11,490 nt of DNA from Stramenopiles sp. TOSAG23-2. Lineage: Eukaryota; Sar. Shown piece after piece: positions 1 through 7,771 of this stretch. The stretch spans positions 1 through 11,490 of the forward strand of contig LT649928.1 of the NCBI GenBank assembly GCA_900128395.1, given 5' to 3'. The position numbers and the translations under genes are program-made. Position 1 is the first letter of the stretch; the number at the start of each line of letters is the position of its first letter. The notes under the pieces were generated by a model, which did no database searches, was not told the origin of the DNA, and saw only the letters and a program-made list of their open reading frames with translations.

Positions 1-3000
1 CCAAATGCACCTTTGCCTAAGACTCTAATCCTTTCAAAATCTGTCAAACCAATTGCACGTCTTGGCGGCTTTCGCTGTTGTTGTTGTTGTAAATCCATTT
101 TATGCTCTTCTATATTCTCGCTGCTATCGCTATTAAGATTCATCATGCCGATTGGTTGTTCTGGTGAATTTTTACGTTGCGGGCGCCATCTAGGTGAAAT
201 ATTCATATCATTTGGTGATGCAGATCCTTTGGTATAGGAGGAGGCGTGATTGTTATAGTAATTATTGCTATTATTACTATCATAATTGTTATTGTTGTTG
301 TTGTTTCGTGTTGTTAATAATTCGTATGGGGATGGATTATATTCTGAACTACCATGTACTGTATGGCTCAGGCTATCATTTGGTGACGAATCTACAAATA
401 AACTATCGTGGTCTCTGTGGGTGTTTAGCGTTTCAAAAGCTTTATCTGATCGGTCCCATCTTTGGTCGAGGGCTTCTTTAACATGAAAGTCAACATTGCA
501 AAATTGTGGATTGTCAGTCTTTTGCAGCTCCGCTGAATGCAGATTTAAACCTGATACATTTGCTTTAATTAAATTGTGTCTTTTTCTTTTCTCTTCCCTA
601 TTCACATTGTCTCGTTGTTCCATCGCATCCTTTCGTCCCATTGATACTTTTGCTATTGTTGCCAAATCTAATCGTTTCATCATTTCAATCATCATAGAAC
701 CATGTTCATAATTGCGATTTCCAGTTTTTGGTCGATATGACATAACTTCATGATCTTTCAACATATTGCGTATTTTTATAGCAGTCTTATTGCTTTCCAC
801 TTTTTCTGCTTTACTTGCACGAAATATCCAACCATCATTTTTTGACATCACGAAAATTATATTTTTTTTAACCAATAAATCGTTTCTTTTTATTAAAATC
901 TCTCCTAATATATCTAAGCATTTTTTATCTTCCAAAATACCACCAGTTAAAATTACAATAGCATATTCAGCTTGATCAATATTAGTTGTGTGGGTTTGCT
1001 TCATCTCTATTAATGATTTTATAATATCTTCTGCAATTGCTTTTCCAGTTATTATATATTTATTCGATGATTCTTCAGCATAAACAACTAGAAATTTATG
1101 GCCACTTGTAAAATTAGGTGGTGTTGGTGTTGGCACATTGATGTTGGCACGTTCTAATAATTGGTACAACATTGCTTCGTATTCAAATCCACGACGACGA
1201 TGGGGTATCATGTCTTTCTTCATTTCAATTATTTTATCACGTATGTCTGTTGCTTTGTTATCAGCACGTTTTTCTAAAGCTTTAAAACTCTTGAATCCCA
1301 TGTCTTTTGTTTCAAGATCTTCATACGTATTTTCTAAAAAAGATGTTATAATACCATTAAGCTTCTGTACTGACGGTTCCCATTCACGCTCTTCTATATT
1401 CTTATGATTTACTTTTCTTGAACATTTATTATTTTTCCAACGTTTTAAATCCCATTGCCAAAACATTGGATTTTCTTCAACTATTACAATAATTGGTTTT
1501 TTATACAACATTGCAGTGGCAAATTCTAATAAGCAATACCATCTAGACATATAGCTATTTGTTAACATGACGACAAACACATCTGAATCGATCACACCTT
1601 GTATCATACTATTTGCATCAATATTTTTCTGGGACATGTCGCGCCATACATGTATACCTAATGTAGCTAATGTATTGAACAATGCGCCAATTTCACCGGA
1701 GGATTCAGCTTGCATATGGGATATAAACATGTGATATTTCATTGGTCGCGGTGTTATTGAATTTAATGAAGTGGTGTTAATTAATGACTGGAAAAAGTGG
1801 TGTTTCAATATCTCATCAGCATCTTTCGGCCTTTCACCAGGTTTGCCTTTTAAACACCATCGAATTAAATCTTTAGTAGCATTTGTAAATTGTTGGTTAC
1901 TTGGAAAATTAATCAAATTCAAATGTTTATCTGATATCGTATGCCATGCACATAAAATTCTTTTGTCTGTTTCATTTACTAAATTATCGTTACTTATATC
2001 TAGGTGAAACAATCGCTGCCCTGTACATAGTTCAAATAATAACACACCTAATGACCAAACATCAAATGAGGTTTTGATTTTGTCCAATGTCTCATTAGGT
2101 ATGAGCAAACACCGAGCTAATTCTGGAGGACAGTAGCCTGTGCTATGCTTTGAGTCTTTCTTTCGTTGGCTATCGCATCTACATGCTGCATCCATATCGC
2201 ATAATAGCAATTGTTCTTTGCCATTACGGTTAACATATAATAAATTCCGCGGTTTTAAATCACAATGTATATATTCTAAATCATGCAACTCTTTCACTTT
2301 GGTTACAGCTTGGCAAAATATGTTAGCAATTTTATTTGGATTATAACCGGCAATACCTTGTGTAGAAAGCTCGTGAAACAATGATACAACGCCACGTTCC
2401 ATTACCAGTACAAATTGGTGATCAGGGTGAAATGTTGGCTCTGTGACACAATCTCGTTGTTTTCCATTATGATTTTCTAATGGAACTTTTGTTTCAGCGT
2501 TCGGCAAATGCCACCCAAGTACTTTGACTACACATTGATTAATCCTATCATCAAGATTATTACTAAATCGTGCAGTAATCTCACGTTTAAATTCATCATA
2601 ATTTTTCATTAATTTTAATGCTACTTGATTGTTGTTATCTTTAGTATCTGTAGCAAAAAACACAATCGATGTTGATGATTGATGTATTGGTTTTTCTTCA
2701 TTCGTGATTTTATAACGTTGAAATTTTGTACCGAGTGATTTGGCCCATTGAACAACTAATGGCCATTTGCAATTGTTACGTACGATAGCATAACGATCAC
2801 GATCTAGTGCATCACGGTATGTTGGTTTCATTTTGTTATAAATGTGCTTTGTTAACTCAAGATGTTCATTCTCCTTGAATTTGTCAACTGTCATTCCGCA
2901 TATGTAATGTAAATTAGTTTCGCCATTTATTTCTAAATCTTCGTCAATTTGATTAATACGTTTATCACTTGCTAACATTTTATATATATTTACATTTAAA

Positions 3001-4034
3001 TCATCAATTACGTGACGTAATATGATAGGTGTTTCCGGGAGATTGCCCATGTATACATTATCTTCATTCAGTAATTTTTGAAACGCATTAAAATGTCTAT
3101 CTTTTAATGCATTATTTAAATCATTTAAATCACCATTATTTGGTCCTACATAATTGCCATTTTTATCATAAGTATTTGCTTTTCCACCATATGAACGTAT
3201 AAGTTTTATGATCTCTTGTTTATTTGGACTATCATTATTATATGCCAAGTCCAGCGGGGTATTCCCCCACGATGTTTTATTACGACTTGTTTTATTAATA
3301 TTATCAAGAGATAGGTTGTCTAATATTAGTTGAATCAATTCAGTATTCATTTTGCTGTAACGCGTTAGTTTATGCAGTGCATTTTCTCCATCAAGCTTTA
3401 CATCACTAGGATCAGCTTTACAGTCTCCTATTAAATAACGAACAATGTCGAAACGTCCATTCGCTATAGCTGCCCTTAAAGGTGTCGTACGATAACCATT
3501 CCTGTTCCTACCAACTTGATTCACTGTCTCTTTTTTTGTTATACCACTTTCATTCACGTCATGACCTGAAATAAATAATTTCACATAATCAGAACGTCCT
3601 ATTTCACATGCATATACCAATGGAGTGCCTGCTGGATTAGCCCCATGCTTTACAAGGCAATGTGCTATCTTATATCTTTCTTCTTCTATTTTGATGTTTC
3701 CCCCTATCGCCATCACTGCTGCTTGTATTGGTGTGTTTGAAATGCCATCACAGTTGATCAAAACTTGGTTTAGCATCTCTTTTAATGTTCTACCACTTTT
3801 GATCACATTATGGCCTTTGATCAATAATTGCACATGCCCAAAACGCCCACATTGAATCGCGCATATCAGTGGCGTGCCCATCCAAAATTCATTTTTATAT
3901 GCCCTTTTTAAATTCTCCACAGTGTTGCTATCAATTGTTGCACCATTCTCTAGTAGTATTTCTCCTTTGTCATTAAATGCACGCATCTCCAACTCACCAG
4001 AGGCATAGTTGTTATTATTCTCAATCGATGCCAT
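1..4034 (-). CDS. Ankyrin-kinase-TIR-TIR-like-(AGC kinase) multidomain signalling protein, 3' end outside window
   Basis: I translated the minus strand from the ATG at 4034-4032 and found 1344 sense codons with no stop up to the window edge, so the gene is C-terminally partial. Domains by residue: ankyrin repeats about 50-300 (GTPLICA, GTPLVYACEIGR, TTPLRAAIANGRFDIVRYLI, NTPLDLAY) with degenerate repeats to about 400; a protein kinase-like domain about 440-745 (VALK with Lys474, HCDLKPRN with Asp592 and Asn597, DMD at 613-615 in place of DFG, PPE ending Glu638, DVWSLG from 658, Arg735); a TIR domain about 766-865 (MFISH, VWRDM, SRWYCLLEF with Glu837); a second degenerate TIR-like fold about 979-1075; an Asn-rich stretch 1244-1263 and Gln5 at 1316-1320; then DFERIRVLGKGAFG, the start of an AGC-like kinase. 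No introns are needed. A cytosolic sensor or signalling role is inferred from the domains; ligand and substrates are unknown. Confidence 0.93.
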   Translation of the reverse strand, partial: MASIENNNNYASGELEMRAFNDKGEILLENGATIDSNTVENLKRAYKNEFWMGTPLICAIQCGRFGHVQLLIKGHNVIKSGRTLKEMLNQVLINCDGISNTPIQAAVMAIGGNIKIEEERYKIAHCLVKHGANPAGTPLVYACEIGRSDYVKLFISGHDVNESGITKKETVNQVGRNRNGYRTTPLRAAIANGRFDIVRYLIGDCKADPSDVKLDGENALHKLTRYSKMNTELIQLILDNLSLDNINKTSRNKTSWGNTPLDLAYNNDSPNKQEIIKLIRSYGGKANTYDKNGNYVGPNNGDLNDLNNALKDRHFNAFQKLLNEDNVYMGNLPETPIILRHVIDDLNVNIYKMLASDKRINQIDEDLEINGETNLHYICGMTVDKFKENEHLELTKHIYNKMKPTYRDALDRDRYAIVRNNCKWPLVVQWAKSLGTKFQRYKITNEEKPIHQSSTSIVFFATDTKDNNNQVALKLMKNYDEFKREITARFSNNLDDRINQCVVKVLGWHLPNAETKVPLENHNGKQRDCVTEPTFHPDHQFVLVMERGVVSLFHELSTQGIAGYNPNKIANIFCQAVTKVKELHDLEYIHCDLKPRNLLYVNRNGKEQLLLCDMDAACRCDSQRKKDSKHSTGYCPPELARCLLIPNETLDKIKTSFDVWSLGVLLFELCTGQRLFHLDISNDNLVNETDKRILCAWHTISDKHLNLINFPSNQQFTNATKDLIRWCLKGKPGERPKDADEILKHHFFQSLINTTSLNSITPRPMKYHMFISHMQAESSGEIGALFNTLATLGIHVWRDMSQKNIDANSMIQGVIDSDVFVVMLTNSYMSRWYCLLEFATAMLYKKPIIVIVEENPMFWQWDLKRWKNNKCSRKVNHKNIEEREWEPSVQKLNGIITSFLENTYEDLETKDMGFKSFKALEKRADNKATDIRDKIIEMKKDMIPHRRRGFEYEAMLYQLLERANINVPTPTPPNFTSGHKFLVVYAEESSNKYIITGKAIAEDIIKSLIEMKQTHTTNIDQAEYAIVILTGGILEDKKCLDILGEILIKRNDLLVKKNIIFVMSKNDGWIFRASKAEKVESNKTAIKIRNMLKDHEVMSYRPKTGNRNYEHGSMMIEMMKRLDLATIAKVSMGRKDAMEQRDNVNREEKRKRHNLIKANVSGLNLHSAELQKTDNPQFCNVDFHVKEALDQRWDRSDKAFETLNTHRDHDSLFVDSSPNDSLSHTVHGSSEYNPSPYELLTTRNNNNNNNYDSNNSNNYYNNHASSYTKGSASPNDMNISPRWRPQRKNSPEQPIGMMNLNSDSSENIEEHKMDLQQQQQRKPPRRAIGLTDFERIRVLGKGAF

Positions 4035-4266
4035 AATAATTCTTCAATTTCAATATTATTGTTTTAGTGAAATGTTCAAAAGTACTTTAGTAATTATATA
4101 ATTTTCTTTTTCTTCTTTCTAAAAATGTACGCGTATAATGTGCTACATAATGTATGAATATAATACGGTAGAATATATTCCCGTATCTATTATATGATGC
4201 CTTATACATGTATGCCTATGATATAAGCCGCCAGCAAGCTATACCACCTGCTATAATACCTGTAAA

Positions 4267-4300
4267 GCCCAGCAGCTGCTTGCAAGCTGGCAAGCTGGGC
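4267..4300. repeat. GC-rich nested palindrome
   Basis: Perfect 7-bp inverted arms GCCCAGC (4267-4273) and GCTGGGC (4294-4300) enclose the 10-bp palindrome GCTTGCAAGC (4278-4287). The motif CAAGCTGG is directly repeated at 4284-4290 and 4292-4298. It is an isolated GC-rich patch in an AT-rich spacer, 230-270 bases upstream of the minus-strand start at 4034. It could form a hairpin or cruciform or bind a dimeric factor; function unknown. Confidence 0.6.
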
Positions 4301-4666
4301 AAGCACAAAAGTGAAAAAAAAGTGAAAAAAATGTTGGTCCATTGGTTTTTTTTACTAGGAAAAAAGTGGAGAAGATGATTAATGATTGCAATGGAAATCA
4401 CTGAAATACCTATCAAATATCATAAATTATACTTAAAATGGTAATTAGAATACCATAAATATAAAAATAGCACTGAATAGCACTGTGTTTTTATATTAAA
4501 CGTCTCTTTTGACATACTTATAAACGTGACAAAAGGCATATTTTTAAAGCTATGGTGTGGTAGTATTAATATTGATATGTGCATATATATATATTTGTGT
4601 GTGATGGAATAATAATGTAATTGATGGATGGGCAGATTCTGTTTGGGTATATTATTGTTAGAAAAA

Positions 4667-4686
4667 GATAGATAGACAGATAGATA
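4667..4686. repeat. GATA/GACA microsatellite
   Basis: Five tetranucleotide units read GATA, GATA, GACA, GATA, GATA. It is a short simple repeat with no evident function. Confidence 0.7.
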
Positions 4687-4725
4687 GCTATTACTTTTTT
4701 GTGCGAACATTATATAATAAATAAT

Positions 4726-4940
4726 AATAGATTGTGTGTGTGTGTTGGAAGATACAATAATAGCACAATAATAATAATAATACTGTACAATAGATTGTGT
4801 TGCCACATACAATAATAATAATAATAATAATAATAATAGATTGGGTGTGGCCACATATACAGTAATTATAATTATATAATAGATTGGGTTGCCGCATACG
4901 TTTAATAATAAAAATACTAATAGATTGTGTTGCCGGATAC
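4726..4940. repeat. Five-copy degenerate minisatellite upstream of the 4986 gene
   Basis: The element AATAGATTG begins at 4726, 4789, 4835, 4878 and 4919. In copies 2 to 5 it continues with a variant of TGTTGCCACATAC; copy 1 has drifted to TGTGTGTGTTGGAAGATAC. Copy spacing is 63, 46, 43 and 41 bases, filled by AAT/ATA repeats, the longest an AAT run at 4811-4838. Copy 3 holds the perfect palindrome TGTGGCCACA. The array ends 45 bases before the ATG at 4986, so it probably lies in the promoter or 5' leader. Confidence 0.75.
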
Positions 4941-4985
4941 AATAACAATAAATAATTTATAATAATAAAATAATAAACAAACAAA

Positions 4986-5828
4986 ATGGCAGGTAGATCA
5001 ATATTTAAAAAAAGAAAACCATTTGTACCAAAAAGGAAACAAAAAATTAGTATTTTTCAACCATGGAAAACAAATCCAAAAACTGGTTGTTTAGAGGCGA
5101 CATGTATATTATGTAAACGTAGATTTATTGCATTGGATAAATCACAAATTCATATGGTAGCGCCTAGTACAGGTAAATGTTTTTATTGTAGACAACATGA
5201 GCATCTTCATAAAAATGATGATAATGAACATTATAATGTAAATCATGCAATACATGATGAAAGATTATATGAACAAATAGGAACTGCACATGAAGGTCGA
5301 TGGAGGGATAGACCAGAACATATTCAATATACATTTGAAGAAACTGTAATTGGGAAACAACAAAATCCTATACCACATTGGTCATGTTGTAAAAATACTA
5401 TTAGAATGCCATCACAACCTGGTAATCGATGTCCAACTGCTGAAATACGAAAATTAAGAATTGAAGAGGAAAAAGAAAAAGAGAAAGAAGAACGCTATAA
5501 AGCTCATAAACGACAATTACATGGAAGAGATAAATTAACAAAGAATAAAAACATGCCAAATATACCAGCATCGATGATGCGGACACGTAGTCGAGAACAA
5601 CGAAGTAGAGATAGAATGAGAAATGAAGAAGAAAAGAAACTAAAATCAATAGAACAGAAGAAAAAAGATGCAAAAGATTTTGAAAAAGCATTTGCAATTA
5701 TTAATGAAGTAGATGAAGAAGAGGAAGAAGATCGTGGTGATGATCATGGTTCAAATAATAATGATTTCCAAGTGATTGATATTTCATCAAAATTAGATGA
5801 TGATGATGATATTAGTAGTATGTTGTGA
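4986..5828 (+). CDS. Cys/His-rich basic protein with acidic tail, family not recognised (280 aa)
   Basis: The ATG follows an A-rich leader (ACAAAATGG), there is no earlier in-frame start nearby, and the stop is TGA. The N-terminus is strongly basic (KKRKPF, PKRKQK), suggesting nuclear or RNA binding. A probable zinc site follows: Cys40-x2-Cys43 and Cys65-x2-Cys68, then His71, His73 and His75. A second cluster is HWSCC (His131, Cys134, Cys135) with Cys149. Residues about 150-235 are charged Glu/Lys/Arg helix, likely coiled coil, and the C-terminus is acidic (Glu5 near 245, Asp5 near 272). I recognise no named family. A nuclear or nucleolar zinc-binding scaffold is inferred only. Coding sequence is notably AT-rich. 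It converges on the ankyrin gene at 5958, with 129 bases between stops. Confidence 0.8.
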   Translation: MAGRSIFKKRKPFVPKRKQKISIFQPWKTNPKTGCLEATCILCKRRFIALDKSQIHMVAPSTGKCFYCRQHEHLHKNDDNEHYNVNHAIHDERLYEQIGTAHEGRWRDRPEHIQYTFEETVIGKQQNPIPHWSCCKNTIRMPSQPGNRCPTAEIRKLRIEEEKEKEKEERYKAHKRQLHGRDKLTKNKNMPNIPASMMRTRSREQRSRDRMRNEEEKKLKSIEQKKKDAKDFEKAFAIINEVDEEEEEDRGDDHGSNNNDFQVIDISSKLDDDDDISSML

Positions 5829-5957
5829 AACAGAGCTGATATTCCAAGTTTCCCTTAAAAAAACATATCATAATGCAATTATTAAAATACAGTAATATAT
5901 TTAAACGCATGCTGTTATTGTTTTTTATGATCATCTTGAATCGATACGGTATGCATT

Positions 5958-7319
5958 TTAATAATCATCATCATCACTAACACTACTATCACTTTCTTCT
6001 TCTTGTGCATCATCATCATCATCGTCGTCATTTTTTCTTCTACGAACCGTACGTTTACCATTTTCATCATGGCAATTTGCTTTTCCACCTTTTGAATGTA
6101 AAAGATCAATAATCTCTTGTTGAATTGAACTAGTATTATGCTCATAAATTGCATCTACTAAAGTTTGATGGTAGTAATTCAATTTATTGATATCATCTAT
6201 CTTTGCCAATGCGTCGTGCACGATTGCTATATCGGTAGCAGTAACTATCACCCCTCGTTCTGTTCCATTTAAATCTCCATTACCTCCTCCTACTTTTCTG
6301 CCATTTTCATCATGCCAATTTCCTTTTCCACCTTTTGAACGTAAAAGTGCAATGATCTCTTGGCGAATTGGACTATCATTATTTACATACGCGCAATCCA
6401 ACGGAGTGCATTCCCCGTACTCTTTCGTGGCCTTCTTATTAATGCAATCAATCCGCATATGATTTAATAATAGATCAATTAAATCGGTATTCTTTTTGTT
6501 ATTGCGTGCTGCAGCATGCAATGCATTCAATTCATCACTATTTGTAATATTAGGATCAGCTTCACCTTGTTCAATCAAATATTTAACGATTTGGAAATGT
6601 TCTTGGTATGATGCTACAATTAAAGGTGTATATTCACCACCACGACTATTTTTACCGACTTGACTCACCATTTCTTTTAATGTCATATAACTGCCATTCA
6701 CATCATGGCCTGTAATCAATAATTTCACATCATCAAAACGCCCGTGTTGACATGCACATACTAATGGCGTACCTCTTCGAAATTCTTTTTTATATTTATT
6801 CTTTAATTCCTCCGCCAATTGTAGTTTATATGGATATTGTATATCTTTACATAGTTGATATAATGTATTATCCTTTCGATTTTTACAAAACGATTGAATA
6901 AAGGATGAATAGATCAATGAACTTAATGATTTAATATCTAACATACTAAGGATGGTACAAACAATATGCAGTCCTGCGCCGCCACTTGGTAAAATATGAA
7001 TGAATGATGGGTTGATAATATTTTCTACATCTACATTAGCTGTCTTTTGAATAATGACATGTTCTAAAGGTAATACTTCAATTGTATTTTTCCTATTTTC
7101 CGCTAATAATATTTCTGATGAATTATTATTATTATTATTATTATTATTGATGATGTTATTACTATTGTTGTTATTACTATTGTTGTTATGCAACTTATTA
7201 CTAGTACTACGATTTCTACAAAGACTTAATTTATTGCTTTTATTATTATGTATTATTTTAATATCATCATAATTTTCTGTTATAATCGTACTTTTCCAAA
7301 AATAGGAGGAGGATGCCAT
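5958..7319 (-). CDS. F-box-like / ankyrin repeat protein (453 aa)
   Basis: The ATG lies at 7319-7317 and the stop is TAA. Residues 1-70 are low complexity, with an Asn-rich tract about 45-66 encoded by ATT/GTT repeats. Residues about 109-160 fit an F-box-like helical pattern: a Leu-Pro start, LSMLDIKSLSSLIYSSF, then LYQLCKD. Ankyrin repeats follow at about 183-212, 229-260, 264-296 and 303-335, with a fifth degenerate unit at 385-415 that duplicates the fourth (SPIRQEII/SSIQQEII, then GGK-x-N-x-HDENG). The tail is basic then acidic (RRRKN, Asp7). By family knowledge, F-box proteins recruit substrates to SCF ubiquitin ligases through Skp1, with ankyrin repeats as the recognition surface. The F-box assignment is tentative; the ankyrin call is firm. 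Its ankyrin block is paralogous to that of the 1-4034 gene. Confidence 0.9.
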   Translation of the reverse strand: MASSSYFWKSTIITENYDDIKIIHNNKSNKLSLCRNRSTSNKLHNNNSNNNNSNNIINNNNNNNNNSSEILLAENRKNTIEVLPLEHVIIQKTANVDVENIINPSFIHILPSGGAGLHIVCTILSMLDIKSLSSLIYSSFIQSFCKNRKDNTLYQLCKDIQYPYKLQLAEELKNKYKKEFRRGTPLVCACQHGRFDDVKLLITGHDVNGSYMTLKEMVSQVGKNSRGGEYTPLIVASYQEHFQIVKYLIEQGEADPNITNSDELNALHAAARNNKKNTDLIDLLLNHMRIDCINKKATKEYGECTPLDCAYVNNDSPIRQEIIALLRSKGGKGNWHDENGRKVGGGNGDLNGTERGVIVTATDIAIVHDALAKIDDINKLNYYHQTLVDAIYEHNTSSIQQEIIDLLHSKGGKANCHDENGKRTVRRRKNDDDDDDDAQEEESDSSVSDDDDY

Positions 7320-7637
7320 ATTATATTATTGTCTTTTATAACAATATATATATTTAATTAAAATATAAAATGATGTGCAAATGTAAATGTATATTATATA
7401 TATTTATTACGTATATTTCCAACCACAAACTTTATGGAAACGAGCACGATATGGCGATAAATATATATATATATAACTGGCTATTATGGTATCTTATGGG
7501 TAATAATAATATTTGCAAATATGTTTTACTACTACGGATTTCTTCTCCTTTTTTACTCTTCTATATACCGGTAGACCGTATCATCTATTATATCTATAAA
7601 AAGATATATATAATATTTACCTGGTATAAGATTAACA

Positions 7638-7685
7638 CACAGGACTATTGTGGAATCCCACACAGGTATTAATACAGGAATCCCA
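7638..7685. repeat. Two-copy tandem repeat with hairpin
   Basis: Two adjacent units (7638-7660 and 7661-7685) each begin CACAGG and end GGAATCCCA. The first forms a short hairpin, TGTGG-AATC-CCACA (7649-7662), and the junction holds the palindrome GTATTAATAC (7666-7675). A third partial CAC plus a G-run follows. Function unknown. Confidence 0.6.
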
Positions 7686-7771
7686 CGGGGGTTTTTTATA
7701 TTTATATAATTGTTTAAGTATAATAATAAAAAATAAGAGTTCTTCCAACAAAAATTCAAAAAATACAACTT

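Larger units (their letters stand above)
4035..4985. other. Divergent intergenic region between the 1-4034 and 4986-5828 genes
   Basis: This strongly AT-rich spacer must hold the promoters of both divergent genes. I see no convincing conserved coding sequence. It contains a GC-rich palindromic island near 4230-4300, A-runs around 4313-4365, a GATA/GACA microsatellite at 4667-4686, and a five-copy minisatellite with AAT microsatellite spacers at 4726-4940 that ends 45 bases before the plus-strand ATG. The minus-strand open frames here are Tyr/Ile-rich products of the repeats. Confidence 0.7.

Noticed and set aside
13-3855. Several plus-strand frames of 60-95 codons opposite the 1-4034 gene
   Set aside because: All lie antisense to a continuous, domain-rich minus-strand frame and show no domains of their own.
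4216-4416. Minus-strand 66-codon frame with a hydrophobic C-terminus
   Set aside because: It is short, has no recognisable family and lies in a repeat-rich spacer. The hydrophobic end is produced by the GC-rich palindromic island. Kept only as a possibility under findings.
4420-4984. Overlapping minus-strand frames of 144 and 97 codons
   Set aside because: Their translations are Tyr/Ile/Leu runs and repeated TQSI units created by the minisatellite and AAT repeats; no domain is visible.
6187-7272. Plus-strand frames opposite the F-box-like/ankyrin gene, including a Leu-rich one at 7054-7272
   Set aside because: They are antisense shadows; the Leu runs are the reverse complement of the Asn-coding repeats.
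7370-7672. Plus-strand 100-codon frame between two minus-strand genes
   Set aside because: Ile/Tyr/Lys-rich low-complexity translation of TA-rich DNA, with no start context or domain support.
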